From the NCBI RefSeq assembly GCF_015207525.1, contig NZ_JADEWR010000011.1, positions 163,462 to 227,461 of the forward strand: a stretch of DNA of 64,000 bases, in the 5' to 3' direction. The notes below the pieces were generated by a model that made no database searches, had not been told where the DNA came from, and was given only the letters and a program-made list of their open reading frames with translations. Positions within the stretch are counted from its first letter, which is position 1; every line of letters starts with the position of its first letter. Source of the DNA: Nodosilinea sp. LEGE 06152. GTDB taxonomy: Bacteria > Cyanobacteriota > Cyanobacteriia > Phormidesmidales > Phormidesmidaceae. The translations under genes were made by a program, and so were the position numbers. Of the stretch, positions 1 through 8,963 are shown in pieces.

Positions 1-76
1 TGGGCATCAGCAACCTTCGGAGGCGATCGCTAAAAGCCCCCAACCCGCTCACCCCCAGTAAACCACCCTCTCACCC

Positions 77-1720
77 ATGCCCACCGTCACCTTTCCCCTC
101 GCCTACCTGCAGCGGCTCACTGCTACCCCCCCACAGCAGCTAGCCCAGCAGGCCTTTGACTACGGCCTAGATGCCACTTTGGGCAACCAAACCCTGGAGG
201 TTGAGGTGACCGCCGAGCGCCCCGACTTGCTGGCGGCGGAAGGGTTTACCCGCGCCATCAACATCTACAACGGACTGGCCCGCACCGTGCCCGACCAGCT
301 CATTCCCTCAGGTCGCCAGGTGACGGTGCTGCCCGAGGTGCTGCCCCTGCGCCCCCACATTGCCGCCCTAGTGGTGCGCGGGGCCGATCTGCAGGACGGT
401 GGGCTAGAGGTGCTGGTGCAGTTTCAGGAAAAAGTGACCCAAACCTTTGGTCGCCAGCGCAAAAAAATTGCGATCGGCGTCTACGACCTCGACCAGATCA
501 GCGGCGACTTGACTTACGGTGCAGAATCGTTAGATCAGCTGACCTTTGTGCCCCTGCACAGCGCCCAGCCCATGACCGCGCGGCAAATCTTGCAAACCCA
601 CCCGGCGGGCAAACTCTACGCCCATACCCTGAAAGAGAATCACCATGCCCCAGTCCTGCGCGATGCCACCGGCACCGTGCTCTCCATGCCGCCAATCATC
701 AACGGGGCCGGGGCGGGCGAAGTAACGGCTAGCACCCGCAACCTATTGATTGATGTCACCGGCATTTTGCCGCAAACGGTGCTGGAAACCGCCAACATTT
801 TGGCCCACAACTTCTTAGACACCGGGGCCGAGGTGCAGACTGTGGATATTGTGACTGCCGAGGGTACCATTACCACTCCCAGTCTGGCCCGTCGCGCGGT
901 GCCGTTTTCTGCCAAGTACCTGAACGAAATTATGGGTACCGCCATTCCCAAAAGCAGCTTGGGAAACGTACTGTCTCGAATGGATTTAGACGTCAGCGGT
1001 ACCGATGTAGTGTACGTGCCCACCTACCGCACCGACATTTTTAGCCAGGTGGATATCGCAGGCGATCTGCTGGTCGCCCTCGGCATCGCCACCCTCCAGG
1101 CTGAACCCCTGGCAGTTAAGTTTCACCTGGGAGAGGCTGACCCGCTGCGCCAGGTCATGTTCAAGGTGGGTGATCTGGCCCAGCGCATGAAGCTAACCGA
1201 AGTTAAAAGCTACGTGCTCACCGACCCCGACATTCTCGATTGGTTTGCGGCCCCTTATTTACAGACCGGCAACGCCAAAAGCCGCACCTACAGCGCCACT
1301 CGCCCCACCCTACAGGCCGGGCTGCTCGATATTTTAGCCCGCAATATCAGCGCCCCCAAGCCCATTAACATCTACGAAACGGGAGAAGTGCTGCGGTTCA
1401 GCGCCTCGGAAGAGATTCACGAAAGCCAGTGCTGGGGCTTCGCCAGCCTCGACGCCCGTGCCTCGTTTACCACCGCCAAAGCCTATATGCAAACTATGTT
1501 GAAGGCGCTGGGGGTAAGCTACGACCTGGCGGTGTGCGACGCGCCTTACTACATTACTGGCCGCGCCGCCACGGTGCTCGTTAGCGGGCAGCCGGTGGGG
1601 GAGTTTGGCGAAATTCATCCCCAGGTGCTAGAGCATTTTTCGTTTCCGGAACCGGTCTGCACGGGCGAACTGAACTGCACCGCCAGTTTGATCCAAAAGT
1701 CCGGTGCGCGGGTTGAGTAA
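77..1720 (+). CDS. Phenylalanyl-tRNA synthetase beta-like subunit, archaeal/eukaryal type
   Basis: The 547-residue product reads like the beta subunit of archaeal/eukaryal PheRS and not the roughly 800-residue bacterial PheT. Seen: the early block RPDLLAAEGFTRA, the block KKIAIGVYDLDQI around residue 135, HPAGKLYAHTL followed by VLSMPPIING (B3/B4 editing-domain region), RNLLIDVTGI, a B5-like segment ending YRTDIFSQVDIAGDLLVALG, and a C-terminal core ending GEFGEIHPQVLEHF. There is no N-terminal EMAP-like tRNA-binding domain and no C-terminal FDX-ACB domain, both usual in bacterial PheT. Known for the family: beta pairs with PheS and carries the editing site; catalysis sits in alpha. A partner alpha gene is not in the window but could lie upstream. 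The ATG at 77 is the first in frame and has no clear Shine-Dalgarno. Whether this is the cell's only PheRS beta or an accessory copy cannot be told here. Confidence 0.85.
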   Translation: MPTVTFPLAYLQRLTATPPQQLAQQAFDYGLDATLGNQTLEVEVTAERPDLLAAEGFTRAINIYNGLARTVPDQLIPSGRQVTVLPEVLPLRPHIAALVVRGADLQDGGLEVLVQFQEKVTQTFGRQRKKIAIGVYDLDQISGDLTYGAESLDQLTFVPLHSAQPMTARQILQTHPAGKLYAHTLKENHHAPVLRDATGTVLSMPPIINGAGAGEVTASTRNLLIDVTGILPQTVLETANILAHNFLDTGAEVQTVDIVTAEGTITTPSLARRAVPFSAKYLNEIMGTAIPKSSLGNVLSRMDLDVSGTDVVYVPTYRTDIFSQVDIAGDLLVALGIATLQAEPLAVKFHLGEADPLRQVMFKVGDLAQRMKLTEVKSYVLTDPDILDWFAAPYLQTGNAKSRTYSATRPTLQAGLLDILARNISAPKPINIYETGEVLRFSASEEIHESQCWGFASLDARASFTTAKAYMQTMLKALGVSYDLAVCDAPYYITGRAATVLVSGQPVGEFGEIHPQVLEHFSFPEPVCTGELNCTASLIQKSGARVE

Positions 1721-2048
1721 ACGGCGTTGCTTAACGCAGGTGTAGCAAGGTTGGCTTTGTTAGAACACTCACGTGCCTGGTAACACATCCTGAGTATCGA
1801 GCGTCCTAGCCATCAGCTGATATTGCAAACGTCCACTGAGCTATGGCAGGTTCGGCCCAAGGGCATTGCGGTGCAATGTCCCTACCAGATGATTTTGCCC
1901 GTCAAAGTGTCTTAACTAAAGCGACTGCGGCTAACGTGTTGGCCGCACGGTGATCAAATATTACGGTTGCACACAAAATTGTGACGCGACCCGCCACGCT
2001 GACTTGGTTTGGCTAGCTTAGTCAGCATCCACCCTGACAGACCTAGCC
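1721..2048. other. Intergenic stretch with a palindromic repeat
   Basis: This 328-base stretch lies between the PheRS-like gene and the slipin gene. It holds one small palindrome (listed separately at 1860-1885). I see no gene, tRNA or convincing promoter in it. Confidence 0.5.
1860..1885. repeat. Small dispersed palindrome ending in CCCTAC
   Basis: AGGGCATTGC is followed after GGT by GCAATGTCCCT, an imperfect inverted repeat with one bulged base, and then AC. The GTAGGG/CCCTAC terminus is shared with the palindromes at 7387, 13023 and 29781, which suggests one dispersed repeat type. Confidence 0.6.
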
Positions 2049-2963
2049 ATGACCGAACCATCTCCCGAGCAGCCCAACCGAGTTTACGCCAAACCTACCG
2101 AAGGCCATGTTTCCCTTGGCAGTGGCGTGCGGCAAGTGCTGTTTTTTGTGCCGGTGGTGGTCTTGTTTGCCCTCCTCTTTTTTGGGCTGGCTCCCCGCCA
2201 GCGCCCTGCTGGGCTAACGGCTGGTGTGGTGGTAGCGGTGGTCTGGGGCGTAGCAGTCGGCGGTGTGCGGGTGGCGGCCGAGTGGGAGCGGGGGGTGATT
2301 TTGCAGCTGGGCAAAATTCAGGATGTGCGAGGGCCGGGGCTGATGTACGTGGTGCCGGTGCTGGAGTCGGTGCAGTTTATCGACACGCGTACGCTGGTAA
2401 TCAACATTCCGCGCCAGAAGGTGATTACCCAGGACAACGTGCCCGCTGAAATTGACAGCGCTCTGTTTTTTCAGGTCAGCGATGCTCAAAAGGCGGTGAC
2501 CTCGATTCAAGACTTTCGCTTTGCGGTATCGCAGTATGCCCAGGCGGCGCTGCGGGACGTGGTGGGCGGCCTGTCGCTGGATGAGCTGCTGTCGGAGCGC
2601 GAGCAGATTCAAACTCAGATTGGCACCATTGTCGAAGCCCAGGTGCAGGAGTGGGGCATGCACATCGACTCCATTCGTTTGCAAGACATTGAACTGCCAG
2701 AGGATTTGAAGCGAATGATGTCGCGCCAGGCCTCAGCGGAGCGGGAGAAGCGGGCCACGATTACAAAAGCTGACGGCGATCGCCTGGCCGCCCAGAGCCT
2801 AGCCGCCGCCGCCCAGATCATGGCGGCCAACCCCATCGCTCTAGAGCTGCGCACCCTGCAAAGCATCGACGGGCTGGGGGCAAGTCCGTCCAATACGGTG
2901 ATTTTGTTTCCGATGGAGCTGTCTCAGGCGCTGGGCCATCTGCGCCAGCCCGCCGAAGACTAG
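2049..2963 (+). CDS. Slipin / SPFH (band 7) membrane protein
   Basis: A 304-residue stomatin/prohibitin-superfamily protein. A hydrophobic N-terminal region (about residues 28-75) contains two membrane-associated stretches. It is followed by the SPFH start [29 protein letters not shown], the core [30 protein letters not shown], and the helical end [25 protein letters not shown]. Slipins form oligomers on membranes and are thought to organise lipid microdomains or scaffold proteases; a NfeD-type partner is common but is not adjacent here. The start ATG at 2049 is used because the preceding frame gives no better Shine-Dalgarno. A longer reading in another frame from 2009 is an overlapping shadow. 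Gene identity is secure; cellular role is inferred from family only. Confidence 0.9.
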   Translation: MTEPSPEQPNRVYAKPTEGHVSLGSGVRQVLFFVPVVVLFALLFFGLAPRQRPAGLTAGVVVAVVWGVAVGGVRVAAEWERGVILQLGKIQDVRGPGLMYVVPVLESVQFIDTRTLVINIPRQKVITQDNVPAEIDSALFFQVSDAQKAVTSIQDFRFAVSQYAQAALRDVVGGLSLDELLSEREQIQTQIGTIVEAQVQEWGMHIDSIRLQDIELPEDLKRMMSRQASAEREKRATITKADGDRLAAQSLAAAAQIMAANPIALELRTLQSIDGLGASPSNTVILFPMELSQALGHLRQPAED

Positions 2964-3025
2964 CCGTCACGCCTGGCGGTGTCGTGGCCATAATAATAAA
3001 GGCCAACTACGAGAGCAAACTCACC

Positions 3026-3457
3026 ATGCGACTACTCCACACCATGCTGCGGGTCGGCGACCTCGATCGCTCCCTCCAGTTTTACTGCGATGTGCTGGGC
3101 ATGCAGCTGCTGCGCAAAAAAGACTACCCCGGCGGCGAGTTTACCCTAGCCTTTGTCGGCTACGGCGACGAGGCTGACCACACGGTGCTGGAGCTGACCT
3201 ACAACTGGGGTACAGAGTCCTACGATTTGGGTAATGCCTACGGCCACATTGCTTTGGGCGTAGACGACATCTACGGCACCTGCGATCGCATCAAAGCCCA
3301 GGGCGGCCAGGTGGTGCGCGAGCCTGGCCCCATGAAGCACGGCTCGACGGTAATCGCCTTTGTGCAAGACCCTGATGGCTACAAAGTCGAACTAATTCAG
3401 ATGGGCAGCTCTGAGGGGCATCGCAAAGCCGCCGAGCCAGAGATGGCGGTTAGTTAG
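3026..3457 (+). CDS. gloA: Glyoxalase I (lactoylglutathione lyase)
   Basis: This enzyme converts the methylglyoxal-glutathione hemithioacetal to S-lactoylglutathione in the cytoplasm, detoxifying methylglyoxal. The 143-residue protein has the four metal ligands at the positions known for E. coli GlxI: His5, Glu56, His74 and Glu122, counted from the ATG at 3026. The motif [13 protein letters not shown] near the start and [11 protein letters not shown] near the end are typical of the vicinal-oxygen-chelate fold. An in-frame upstream ATG at 2984 would add 14 unlikely residues; the start at 3026 places [10 protein letters not shown] where the family begins. It lies 62 bases after the slipin gene and faces a minus-strand gene, with an inverted repeat between them. 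Confidence 0.95.
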   Translation: MRLLHTMLRVGDLDRSLQFYCDVLGMQLLRKKDYPGGEFTLAFVGYGDEADHTVLELTYNWGTESYDLGNAYGHIALGVDDIYGTCDRIKAQGGQVVREPGPMKHGSTVIAFVQDPDGYKVELIQMGSSEGHRKAAEPEMAVS

Positions 3458-3470
3458 GAAAGGTAGACAG

Positions 3471-3527
3471 GGTATAGGGTTTCAGGTACGGGTTCAAGGT
3501 TTGGCCCTACACCTTAAACCCTATACC
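3471..3527. terminator. Inverted repeat between convergent genes, possible bidirectional terminator
   Basis: GGTATAGGGTTT (3471-3482) is perfectly complementary to AAACCCTATACC (3516-3527). The 33-base interior contains further GGTTT/AAACC-like heptads. The convergent gloA and 3549-4028 genes end on either side, so it may end both transcripts, although there is no U-tract. It may equally be a dispersed heptad-type repeat. Confidence 0.45.
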
Positions 3528-3548
3528 TTGCACCCCTGCTAGCAATCC

Positions 3549-4028
3549 TTAAAAAGCATAGTTAACCGTAGCCGTGATCTCCGCGTCGGTGTCGCTGGGC
3601 TTAAACAGCACGCTGCCGTTGATGTCGATGACTACACGGCGGGTGATGCCCCAGTCGAGCCCAGCGGTGATCATCGGGTCAATGGCAGAGCGACCGTCGG
3701 CGTTGTAGGCTACCCCGGCCCCAGCGTAGGGGTAAAGCCCTTGATCGAGGGCGTAGTCTACTGAGAGCGGCAACCGCAGTTCGGTACCGTTATCGAAGAC
3801 CAGCGCTGGGCGCACCGAAAGGGTCGTTCTGGCTCCTAGCTCCAGAACTTGGGCTTTAGAGTCGATTACAAACGAGGTGCTGTCGTTAAACCCGGCTCGA
3901 ATACCAGCACCAACATAGTATTCAGGAGCTTGCTGAGCTTGAACCGCAGCAGGAGCGATTCTTTCAGGCAGAGGCGCTGCCAACGCTCCCAATGTGACAA
4001 CTGACAACAGGGCAAATTTTAGATTCAT
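3549..4028 (-). CDS. Secreted small beta-barrel-like protein, uncharacterised
   Basis: I do not recognise a named family. The 159-residue product starts with a signal peptide (MNLKFALLSVVTLGALAAP, cleavage probably near AVQAQQ) and continues in amphipathic alternating strands with repeated glycine/aromatic endings such as EYYVGAGIRAGFND, YAGAGVAYNADGR and MITAGLDWGITRR, finishing ITATVNYAF. A C-terminal phenylalanine is typical of outer-membrane barrel strands. These features suggest a periplasmic or outer-membrane barrel-like protein. The ATG at 4028 was chosen over the longer reading to 4205 because AGAGGAG precedes it and the signal peptide begins there. Confidence 0.65.
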   Translation of the reverse strand: MNLKFALLSVVTLGALAAPLPERIAPAAVQAQQAPEYYVGAGIRAGFNDSTSFVIDSKAQVLELGARTTLSVRPALVFDNGTELRLPLSVDYALDQGLYPYAGAGVAYNADGRSAIDPMITAGLDWGITRRVVIDINGSVLFKPSDTDAEITATVNYAF

Positions 4029-4619
4029 GGTCACTCCTCTCAGATCAGGAGCCAGCGCGCGGCTGGCCCACTTAGGCATCACAGGGTAATTTTCAGGCTT
4101 AAAGAGGCAAAATCCTGCTAAAAATTCGGGTAATGCAGCGATTTTGGGTAAAGGTTGTGTAAGCTTTCTCCCTAGGTACCAGCAACTAAGCCTGGGCATA
4201 GGCAAAGATCAGCTCAAAGCGCGATCGCCAACAGTATGCAGCCGCTGATAGGGGCCACTTCGCGCAGAGCCTGCGCTACTACTAAAGACAGGAATTACTT
4301 TAAAGCGAGCATCGCGGTGAACGTTGCCCAGACCAACAGCCTGTTTCAGCACCATTGCCCCAGCCCGTCTAGCCCCAATCAACCAGTGAGTCTGCAAAGC
4401 CCTAGATCTCATCTCAGTCCAAGTATAAAGTTGCGATTGATGACAGCCCCTAGCGCAGCTAAAAAATAACCCACTTCGCTGCGATGGGTTGAGAATAGCG
4501 CTTCCCTAAAAGCAGCTTTAGAATCTGGAGTTTGTTCAAATTGGCGGTGGCTTAGTCATCCGTTTCATGAATCTCTTGGCACACTAGAATAGTGACGCCC
4601 TTACCACAGTGCCAACCGC
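4029..4619. other. Intergenic region, divergent between 3549-4028 and the helicase
   Basis: About 590 bases without a supported gene. It contains one HIP1 octamer near 4220 and a weak AACCCA/TGGGTT hairpin at 4468-4490. Short open frames on both strands (for example 4236-4469 plus) overlap each other and have low-complexity translations, so I do not call them. Promoters for the two flanking divergent genes must lie here, but I cannot pin them down. Confidence 0.4.
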
Positions 4620-7262
4620 GTGCTAGACCTCGCCAAATTATTTCCATTTCCCCTCGACGATTTTCAGCACCAGGCGGCAGTGGCCCTCGATGCCGACAAG
4701 TCTGTAGTAGTGTGTGCCCCCACCGGTTCTGGCAAAACATTAATTGGTGAATACGCCATTCATCGCGCCCTAGCCCACGGCAAACGGGTGTTTTACACCA
4801 CGCCTCTGAAGGCGCTTTCTAACCAAAAACTGCGCGATTTTCGGATGGCTTTTGGCTACGAAAACGTCGGGTTGCTAACGGGTGATCTCTCTATCAACCG
4901 CGATGCCCCCATTGTGGTGATGACCACCGAAATCTTTCGCAACATGCTCTACGGCACCCGCATAGGCGAAACCGGCACCACGCTGCAGCAGGTCGAAGCC
5001 GTGGTGCTCGACGAGTGCCACTACATGAACGATCGCCAGCGCGGCACCGTCTGGGAAGAATCGATCATCTACTGCCCGCCCGAAATCCAGCTGCTGGCCC
5101 TCTCCGCCACGGTCGAAAACTCGGGCCAGCTCACCGACTGGCTGCAAAAAGTCCACGGCCCCACCGAGCTAATCTATTCCGACTTTCGCCCGGTGCCACT
5201 GCAGTTTCACTACTGCACCGGCAAGCGGCTGGTGCCCCTGCTCGATGCCAGCCAAAAAGCCATTAACCCCCAGCTCAAAAAGCAGCGGGCTCCCCAGCGC
5301 CAGCCCGGCAAGCGGGGCGGCGGGCGGGTGAGCCTGCCCTTTGTGGTGGGGCAGCTGCAAGAGCGGGATATGCTGCCCGCCATCTACTTCATCTTTAGCC
5401 GTCGCGGCTGCGACAAAGCGGTGGATGAAGTCAGCTATATGTCGCTGGTAACCGACGAGGAAGCGCAGGAACTCAAGCTCCGCATTGACACATTTCTAGC
5501 CCACAACCCCGACGCCGGGCGGGCGGGCCAGGTGGGGCCGCTGTACCGGGGCATTGCGGCCCACCACGCGGGCATTTTGCCCCTGTGGAAAGGGCTGGTA
5601 GAAGAACTCTTCCAGGCCGGGCTGATCAAGGTGGTGTTTGCCACTGAGACCCTGGCGGCGGGTATCAACATGCCCGCCCGCACCACGGTAATCGCCAGCC
5701 TGTCAAAGCGCACTGACATGGGCCACCGCCTGCTCACTTCGTCGGAATTTTTGCAGATGGCGGGCCGGGCCGGGCGGCGCGGCATGGATGAGCAGGGTCA
5801 CGTGGTTACCGTTGAAAGCCCCTTCGAGGGTTCGCGGGAGGCAGTGCACCTGGCCACATCGGGGGCCGACCCGCTGGTCAGCCAGTTTACCCCCGGCTAC
5901 GGCATGGTGCTCAACCTGCTGCAAACCCACACCATTGATGAGGCCAAAGACTTGATCGAGCGCAGCTTTGGCCAATACCTGGCCACCCTGCATCTGGTGC
6001 CCCAGCAGCAGGAGATTGAACGCCTGGAGGGGGCGATCGCTCACCAGCAGGCCCAGCTCGCCGCCTTTGACGAAGGTTTGCTGGCCGAGTACGCCAAACT
6101 CAAAGAGCGTCTGAAGGAAGAGCGACGACTGCTGAAAACCTTGCAGCAGCAGGCGGCCCAGGTGCTGGCCGACGACGTGGCCAAGATGGTACCCTTTGCG
6201 ATCGCGGGTACTCTGCTCTCCCTCAAGGGCAAGCACATACCCGTGGGCGAGCCGGTGCCCGCCGTGCTGGTCACCAAGGTACAGGGGTCGGGGCAGTTTC
6301 CCTACCTGGTGTGCCTGACCAAGACTAACCAGTGGTACGTGGTCACCGCCGCCGATGTGGTGGGCCTCCACGCCGATATTCCTCGATTGCAGGCGGTCGA
6401 TACCCTGGCTCCACCCAGCGAGCTAGCGCCCAGTCCAGGCAAGCGCTGCCGGGGCGACGACTACACCGCCGCGATCGTCGCCACCATGGCCACCCCGCCC
6501 ACCCTCGAAATGCTGGCCCCCGAGGTGCAAGACCAGCTCGATCGCATGCGCGAGGTCGAGCACACCCTGGCCAAACACCCCGCCAGCCAGTGGGAGAATA
6601 CCAAGTCGCTGCTCAAGCGCCAGAAGCGGCTGCGCGATTTAGAGGATGAATGGCGCGATCGCAAGGCCAAACTTGCCCAGTACACCGGTCGCTACTGGCA
6701 AGAATTTCTCAACATCATGGATGTGCTGAAGCACTTTGGCGGCCTCGCCGATAACCGCCCCACCGAACTGGGCGAAATGGCCGCCGCCATTCGCGGCGAC
6801 AACGAGCTGTGGCTGGCCCTGGCGCTGGAGTCGGGCGAGCTTAACCACCTCAACACCGCCCAGCTGGCCGCCGCCTTTGCCGCCCTCGTCACCGAAAACT
6901 CGCGCCCCGACAGCTGGTGCCGCTACAAGCTCTCCGGCACTGTAGAAGAGGCCCTGGGCGGACTGCACAGCCTGCGTCGGCAGCTCTACCAGCAGCAGCA
7001 CCGTCGCCACATCACTGCCCCTATCTGGCTAGAGTACGACCTGGTGGGTATGGTCGAGCAGTGGGCCAACGGAGTTGACTGGGTAACGCTGTGCGACAAC
7101 ACTAGCCTTGATGAGGGCGATATTGTGCGTATTCTGCGCCGCACGATTGATGTGCTGTCCCAAATTCCCCATGTGCCCTACATCAGCGATGCATTGCGCA
7201 GCAACGCCCGTGAGGCCAAAGAACTTATGAACCGCTTCCCAGTTAATGAAGAAATTGGCTGA
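4620..7262 (+). CDS. Ski2/Mtr4-like DEXH-box RNA helicase
   Basis: An 880-residue superfamily 2 helicase. Walker A is APTGSGKT at residues 33-40. The DEXH box is DECH at 131-134, inside VVLDECHYMND. Motif III LSATVEN follows, then the helicase C domain with IYFIFSRRGCD and ATETLAAGINMPARTTV and motif VI QMAGRAGRRGMD. The C-terminal third has a coiled-coil-like linker (EIERLEGAIAHQQAQL) and a DSHCT-like helical end. Mtr4/Ski2 relatives unwind RNA for processing and decay; cyanobacteria and chloroplasts (ISE2) have related proteins. The start is GTG at 4620: the frame carries a TGA at 4593 and no ATG in between, and the product begins LDLAKLFPFPLDDFQ, the expected Q-motif region. It stands alone between two non-coding gaps. 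Confidence 0.9.
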   Translation: MLDLAKLFPFPLDDFQHQAAVALDADKSVVVCAPTGSGKTLIGEYAIHRALAHGKRVFYTTPLKALSNQKLRDFRMAFGYENVGLLTGDLSINRDAPIVVMTTEIFRNMLYGTRIGETGTTLQQVEAVVLDECHYMNDRQRGTVWEESIIYCPPEIQLLALSATVENSGQLTDWLQKVHGPTELIYSDFRPVPLQFHYCTGKRLVPLLDASQKAINPQLKKQRAPQRQPGKRGGGRVSLPFVVGQLQERDMLPAIYFIFSRRGCDKAVDEVSYMSLVTDEEAQELKLRIDTFLAHNPDAGRAGQVGPLYRGIAAHHAGILPLWKGLVEELFQAGLIKVVFATETLAAGINMPARTTVIASLSKRTDMGHRLLTSSEFLQMAGRAGRRGMDEQGHVVTVESPFEGSREAVHLATSGADPLVSQFTPGYGMVLNLLQTHTIDEAKDLIERSFGQYLATLHLVPQQQEIERLEGAIAHQQAQLAAFDEGLLAEYAKLKERLKEERRLLKTLQQQAAQVLADDVAKMVPFAIAGTLLSLKGKHIPVGEPVPAVLVTKVQGSGQFPYLVCLTKTNQWYVVTAADVVGLHADIPRLQAVDTLAPPSELAPSPGKRCRGDDYTAAIVATMATPPTLEMLAPEVQDQLDRMREVEHTLAKHPASQWENTKSLLKRQKRLRDLEDEWRDRKAKLAQYTGRYWQEFLNIMDVLKHFGGLADNRPTELGEMAAAIRGDNELWLALALESGELNHLNTAQLAAAFAALVTENSRPDSWCRYKLSGTVEEALGGLHSLRRQLYQQQHRRHITAPIWLEYDLVGMVEQWANGVDWVTLCDNTSLDEGDIVRILRRTIDVLSQIPHVPYISDALRSNAREAKELMNRFPVNEEIG

Positions 7263-7673
7263 GGGTTACGGCCTAGCCCTTGATCAAGTTAACTGTGACA
7301 GGCTCTAACGGCCCAGGGTTTAAGGTGCACGGCGGGCTTTAACCACCACTAATACTAAATCCTGGTTACCTAGCCCCGATTGGTTAAGGGCAAACGGTTG
7401 TTTGCCCCTACGAGATACCTGTTCCGATCTGGGGTTTTTGAACTCGGACTTGGTATAACCCGTCCTCTTCGGCTTGGCAGACTGCTAGGCTCTATTTTGT
7501 CTAACCTGCGGTTGTAGAGCAGCCGCGGGCGTTGGCTTGTCTGGCGCTAAAAGCCGAGGTGGTCTTGGCTGCACCTTAAGGTTAGCGTCAAAGATGGGCA
7601 AGCTATGGAGGTGCGTTTCCGATCTACGTAAATATCCTCAGGCCACTGGCCCCTCTTTGGCTCCGTAGACCCC
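7263..7673. other. Intergenic region before the glycan locus
   Basis: About 410 bases with no supported gene. It contains the palindrome at 7387-7411. It probably holds the promoter of the plus-strand glycan locus starting at 7674, but I see no clear -35/-10 pair. Confidence 0.4.
7387..7411. repeat. Small dispersed palindrome ending in CCCTAC
   Basis: AGGGCAAAC and GTTTGCCCCT are complementary arms around GGTT, followed by AC. It shares the CCCTAC terminus with the copies at 1860, 13023 (inverted) and 29781. Confidence 0.6.
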
Positions 7674-8957
7674 ATGCTTGACCACTGCCCCACCGCCAGG
7701 CCCAAACCTACAAACCCTACTGCCCAGGGGGTGCAACCCCGAATTTCGATCCTGGTAAGCGATTTATCCCGTCAGGGGGCGGGGCGCTGGGGTGGTGCGG
7801 TGCGCCCTTTTCTGCTGGGGCAGGCGCTGCAAAGCATGGGCTATCCAGTGAAAATCGTCGGTTTTTCGCCGAAGGGCGATGGGCCTGGTGGGAGGGGCGA
7901 TCGCCAGAACCCAATACAGGAAAACCCTACCGCTGCCGCTGGTATTCCCCTGCACACCATCCCCGTTGCCTCGGCGCACCTGGGGCCTCAGGCGGTGGCA
8001 AAACTTTTTCGTCAGCTCAGTGGCGACATTGTCTACGCCTACAAGCTCAAACCCAGCAGCTTTGGGCTGGCCCTGCTGCACCGCCAGATGTCTCACTCCT
8101 GGCCCCGCCGCCCAGTCATTCTCGATATCGACGACTGGGAGCTGAGCTGGCATGGGGGCGATGACTACCGCTATCGTCCCCAGCCCCGACAGCGGTTGCG
8201 AGATTTGCTCAAACCTGGGGGGGCGCTGCGCCACCCGGATCATCCCCTCTACTTGCAGTGGATAGAACGACTGGTTGCCAAGGCCGATTTGGTCACCACC
8301 CACAACAACTTTTTGCAGCGGCGCTTTGGCGGGGTCAAGATCCCCAACGGCAAAGATACCGAGCTATTTAACCCCGATCGCTACGACTCAGAAGCCAGCC
8401 GTGCCGCCTACGGCCTCAGCGACTACCGGGTGCTGATGTTCCCCGGTGCACCCCGTCCCTACAAAGGCGTCGAGGATGTGCTGATGGCGCTGGATCAGCT
8501 GAACCAACCCGACCTGAAGCTGGTGATCGTTGGCGGCAGCCCCTACGACGACTACGATCGCACCCTGCGTGATCGCTGGCCCCAGCACGTTATTCATCTG
8601 GGCAAACAACCCTACGGAGACATGCCTAGGGTGATTGCCGCCGCCCACGTCGTCGTTGTGCCCCAGCGCCAAACTCCCGCCGCCCAGGCCCAGTTTCCGC
8701 TCAAGCTTACCGACGGTATGGCGATGGCAAAGCCTATTTTGGCAACGCGGGTGGGCGACATACCAGAAATTTTGGCCGATACCGGCTACTTGGCCGAGCC
8801 AAATTCACCGGCTGATCTCGCCGCTCAGATCCAGGCTATTTTTGCCGACTGGCCCAAGGCCCAGGCCCAAGGGCAAAGGGCCAGAGCCCGATGTTGCGAG
8901 CACTACAGCATTACCGCGATGGCGACTCAGTTAGACCATTTGCTAGCCAATTTATAA
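7674..8957 (+). CDS. Glycosyltransferase family 4
   Basis: A 427-residue GT-B fold enzyme, probably cytoplasmic and membrane-associated, transferring a sugar from a nucleotide-sugar donor to a growing glycan. The N-terminal acceptor domain begins near ISILVSDLSRQGAGRWGG. The C-terminal donor domain has LMFPGAPRPYKGVEDVLMAL, LVIVGGSPYDDYD, and the end KLTDGMAMAKPILATRVGDIPEIL, the position of the GT4 EX7E region; here the first acidic residue of that motif is replaced by a TDG sequence, which is common in divergent GT4s. The first 20 or so residues are proline-rich and may be a start too far upstream. Only 6 bases separate it from the ABC exporter, so the two are probably co-transcribed. Substrate unknown. 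Confidence 0.8.
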   Translation: MLDHCPTARPKPTNPTAQGVQPRISILVSDLSRQGAGRWGGAVRPFLLGQALQSMGYPVKIVGFSPKGDGPGGRGDRQNPIQENPTAAAGIPLHTIPVASAHLGPQAVAKLFRQLSGDIVYAYKLKPSSFGLALLHRQMSHSWPRRPVILDIDDWELSWHGGDDYRYRPQPRQRLRDLLKPGGALRHPDHPLYLQWIERLVAKADLVTTHNNFLQRRFGGVKIPNGKDTELFNPDRYDSEASRAAYGLSDYRVLMFPGAPRPYKGVEDVLMALDQLNQPDLKLVIVGGSPYDDYDRTLRDRWPQHVIHLGKQPYGDMPRVIAAAHVVVVPQRQTPAAQAQFPLKLTDGMAMAKPILATRVGDIPEILADTGYLAEPNSPADLAAQIQAIFADWPKAQAQGQRARARCCEHYSITAMATQLDHLLANL

Positions 8958-8963
8958 ATCACT

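Noticed and set aside
3-143. Open frame at the left edge encoding GISNLRR, suggesting the end of a PheS alpha subunit
   Set aside because: The match is six residues, the frame overlaps the PheRS-like gene by 67 bases out of frame, and no other PheS motif is inside the window.
4236-4469. A 77-codon plus-strand frame in the gap before the helicase
   Set aside because: The translation is low in complexity, resembles no family, overlaps another chance frame on the other strand, and has no ribosome site.
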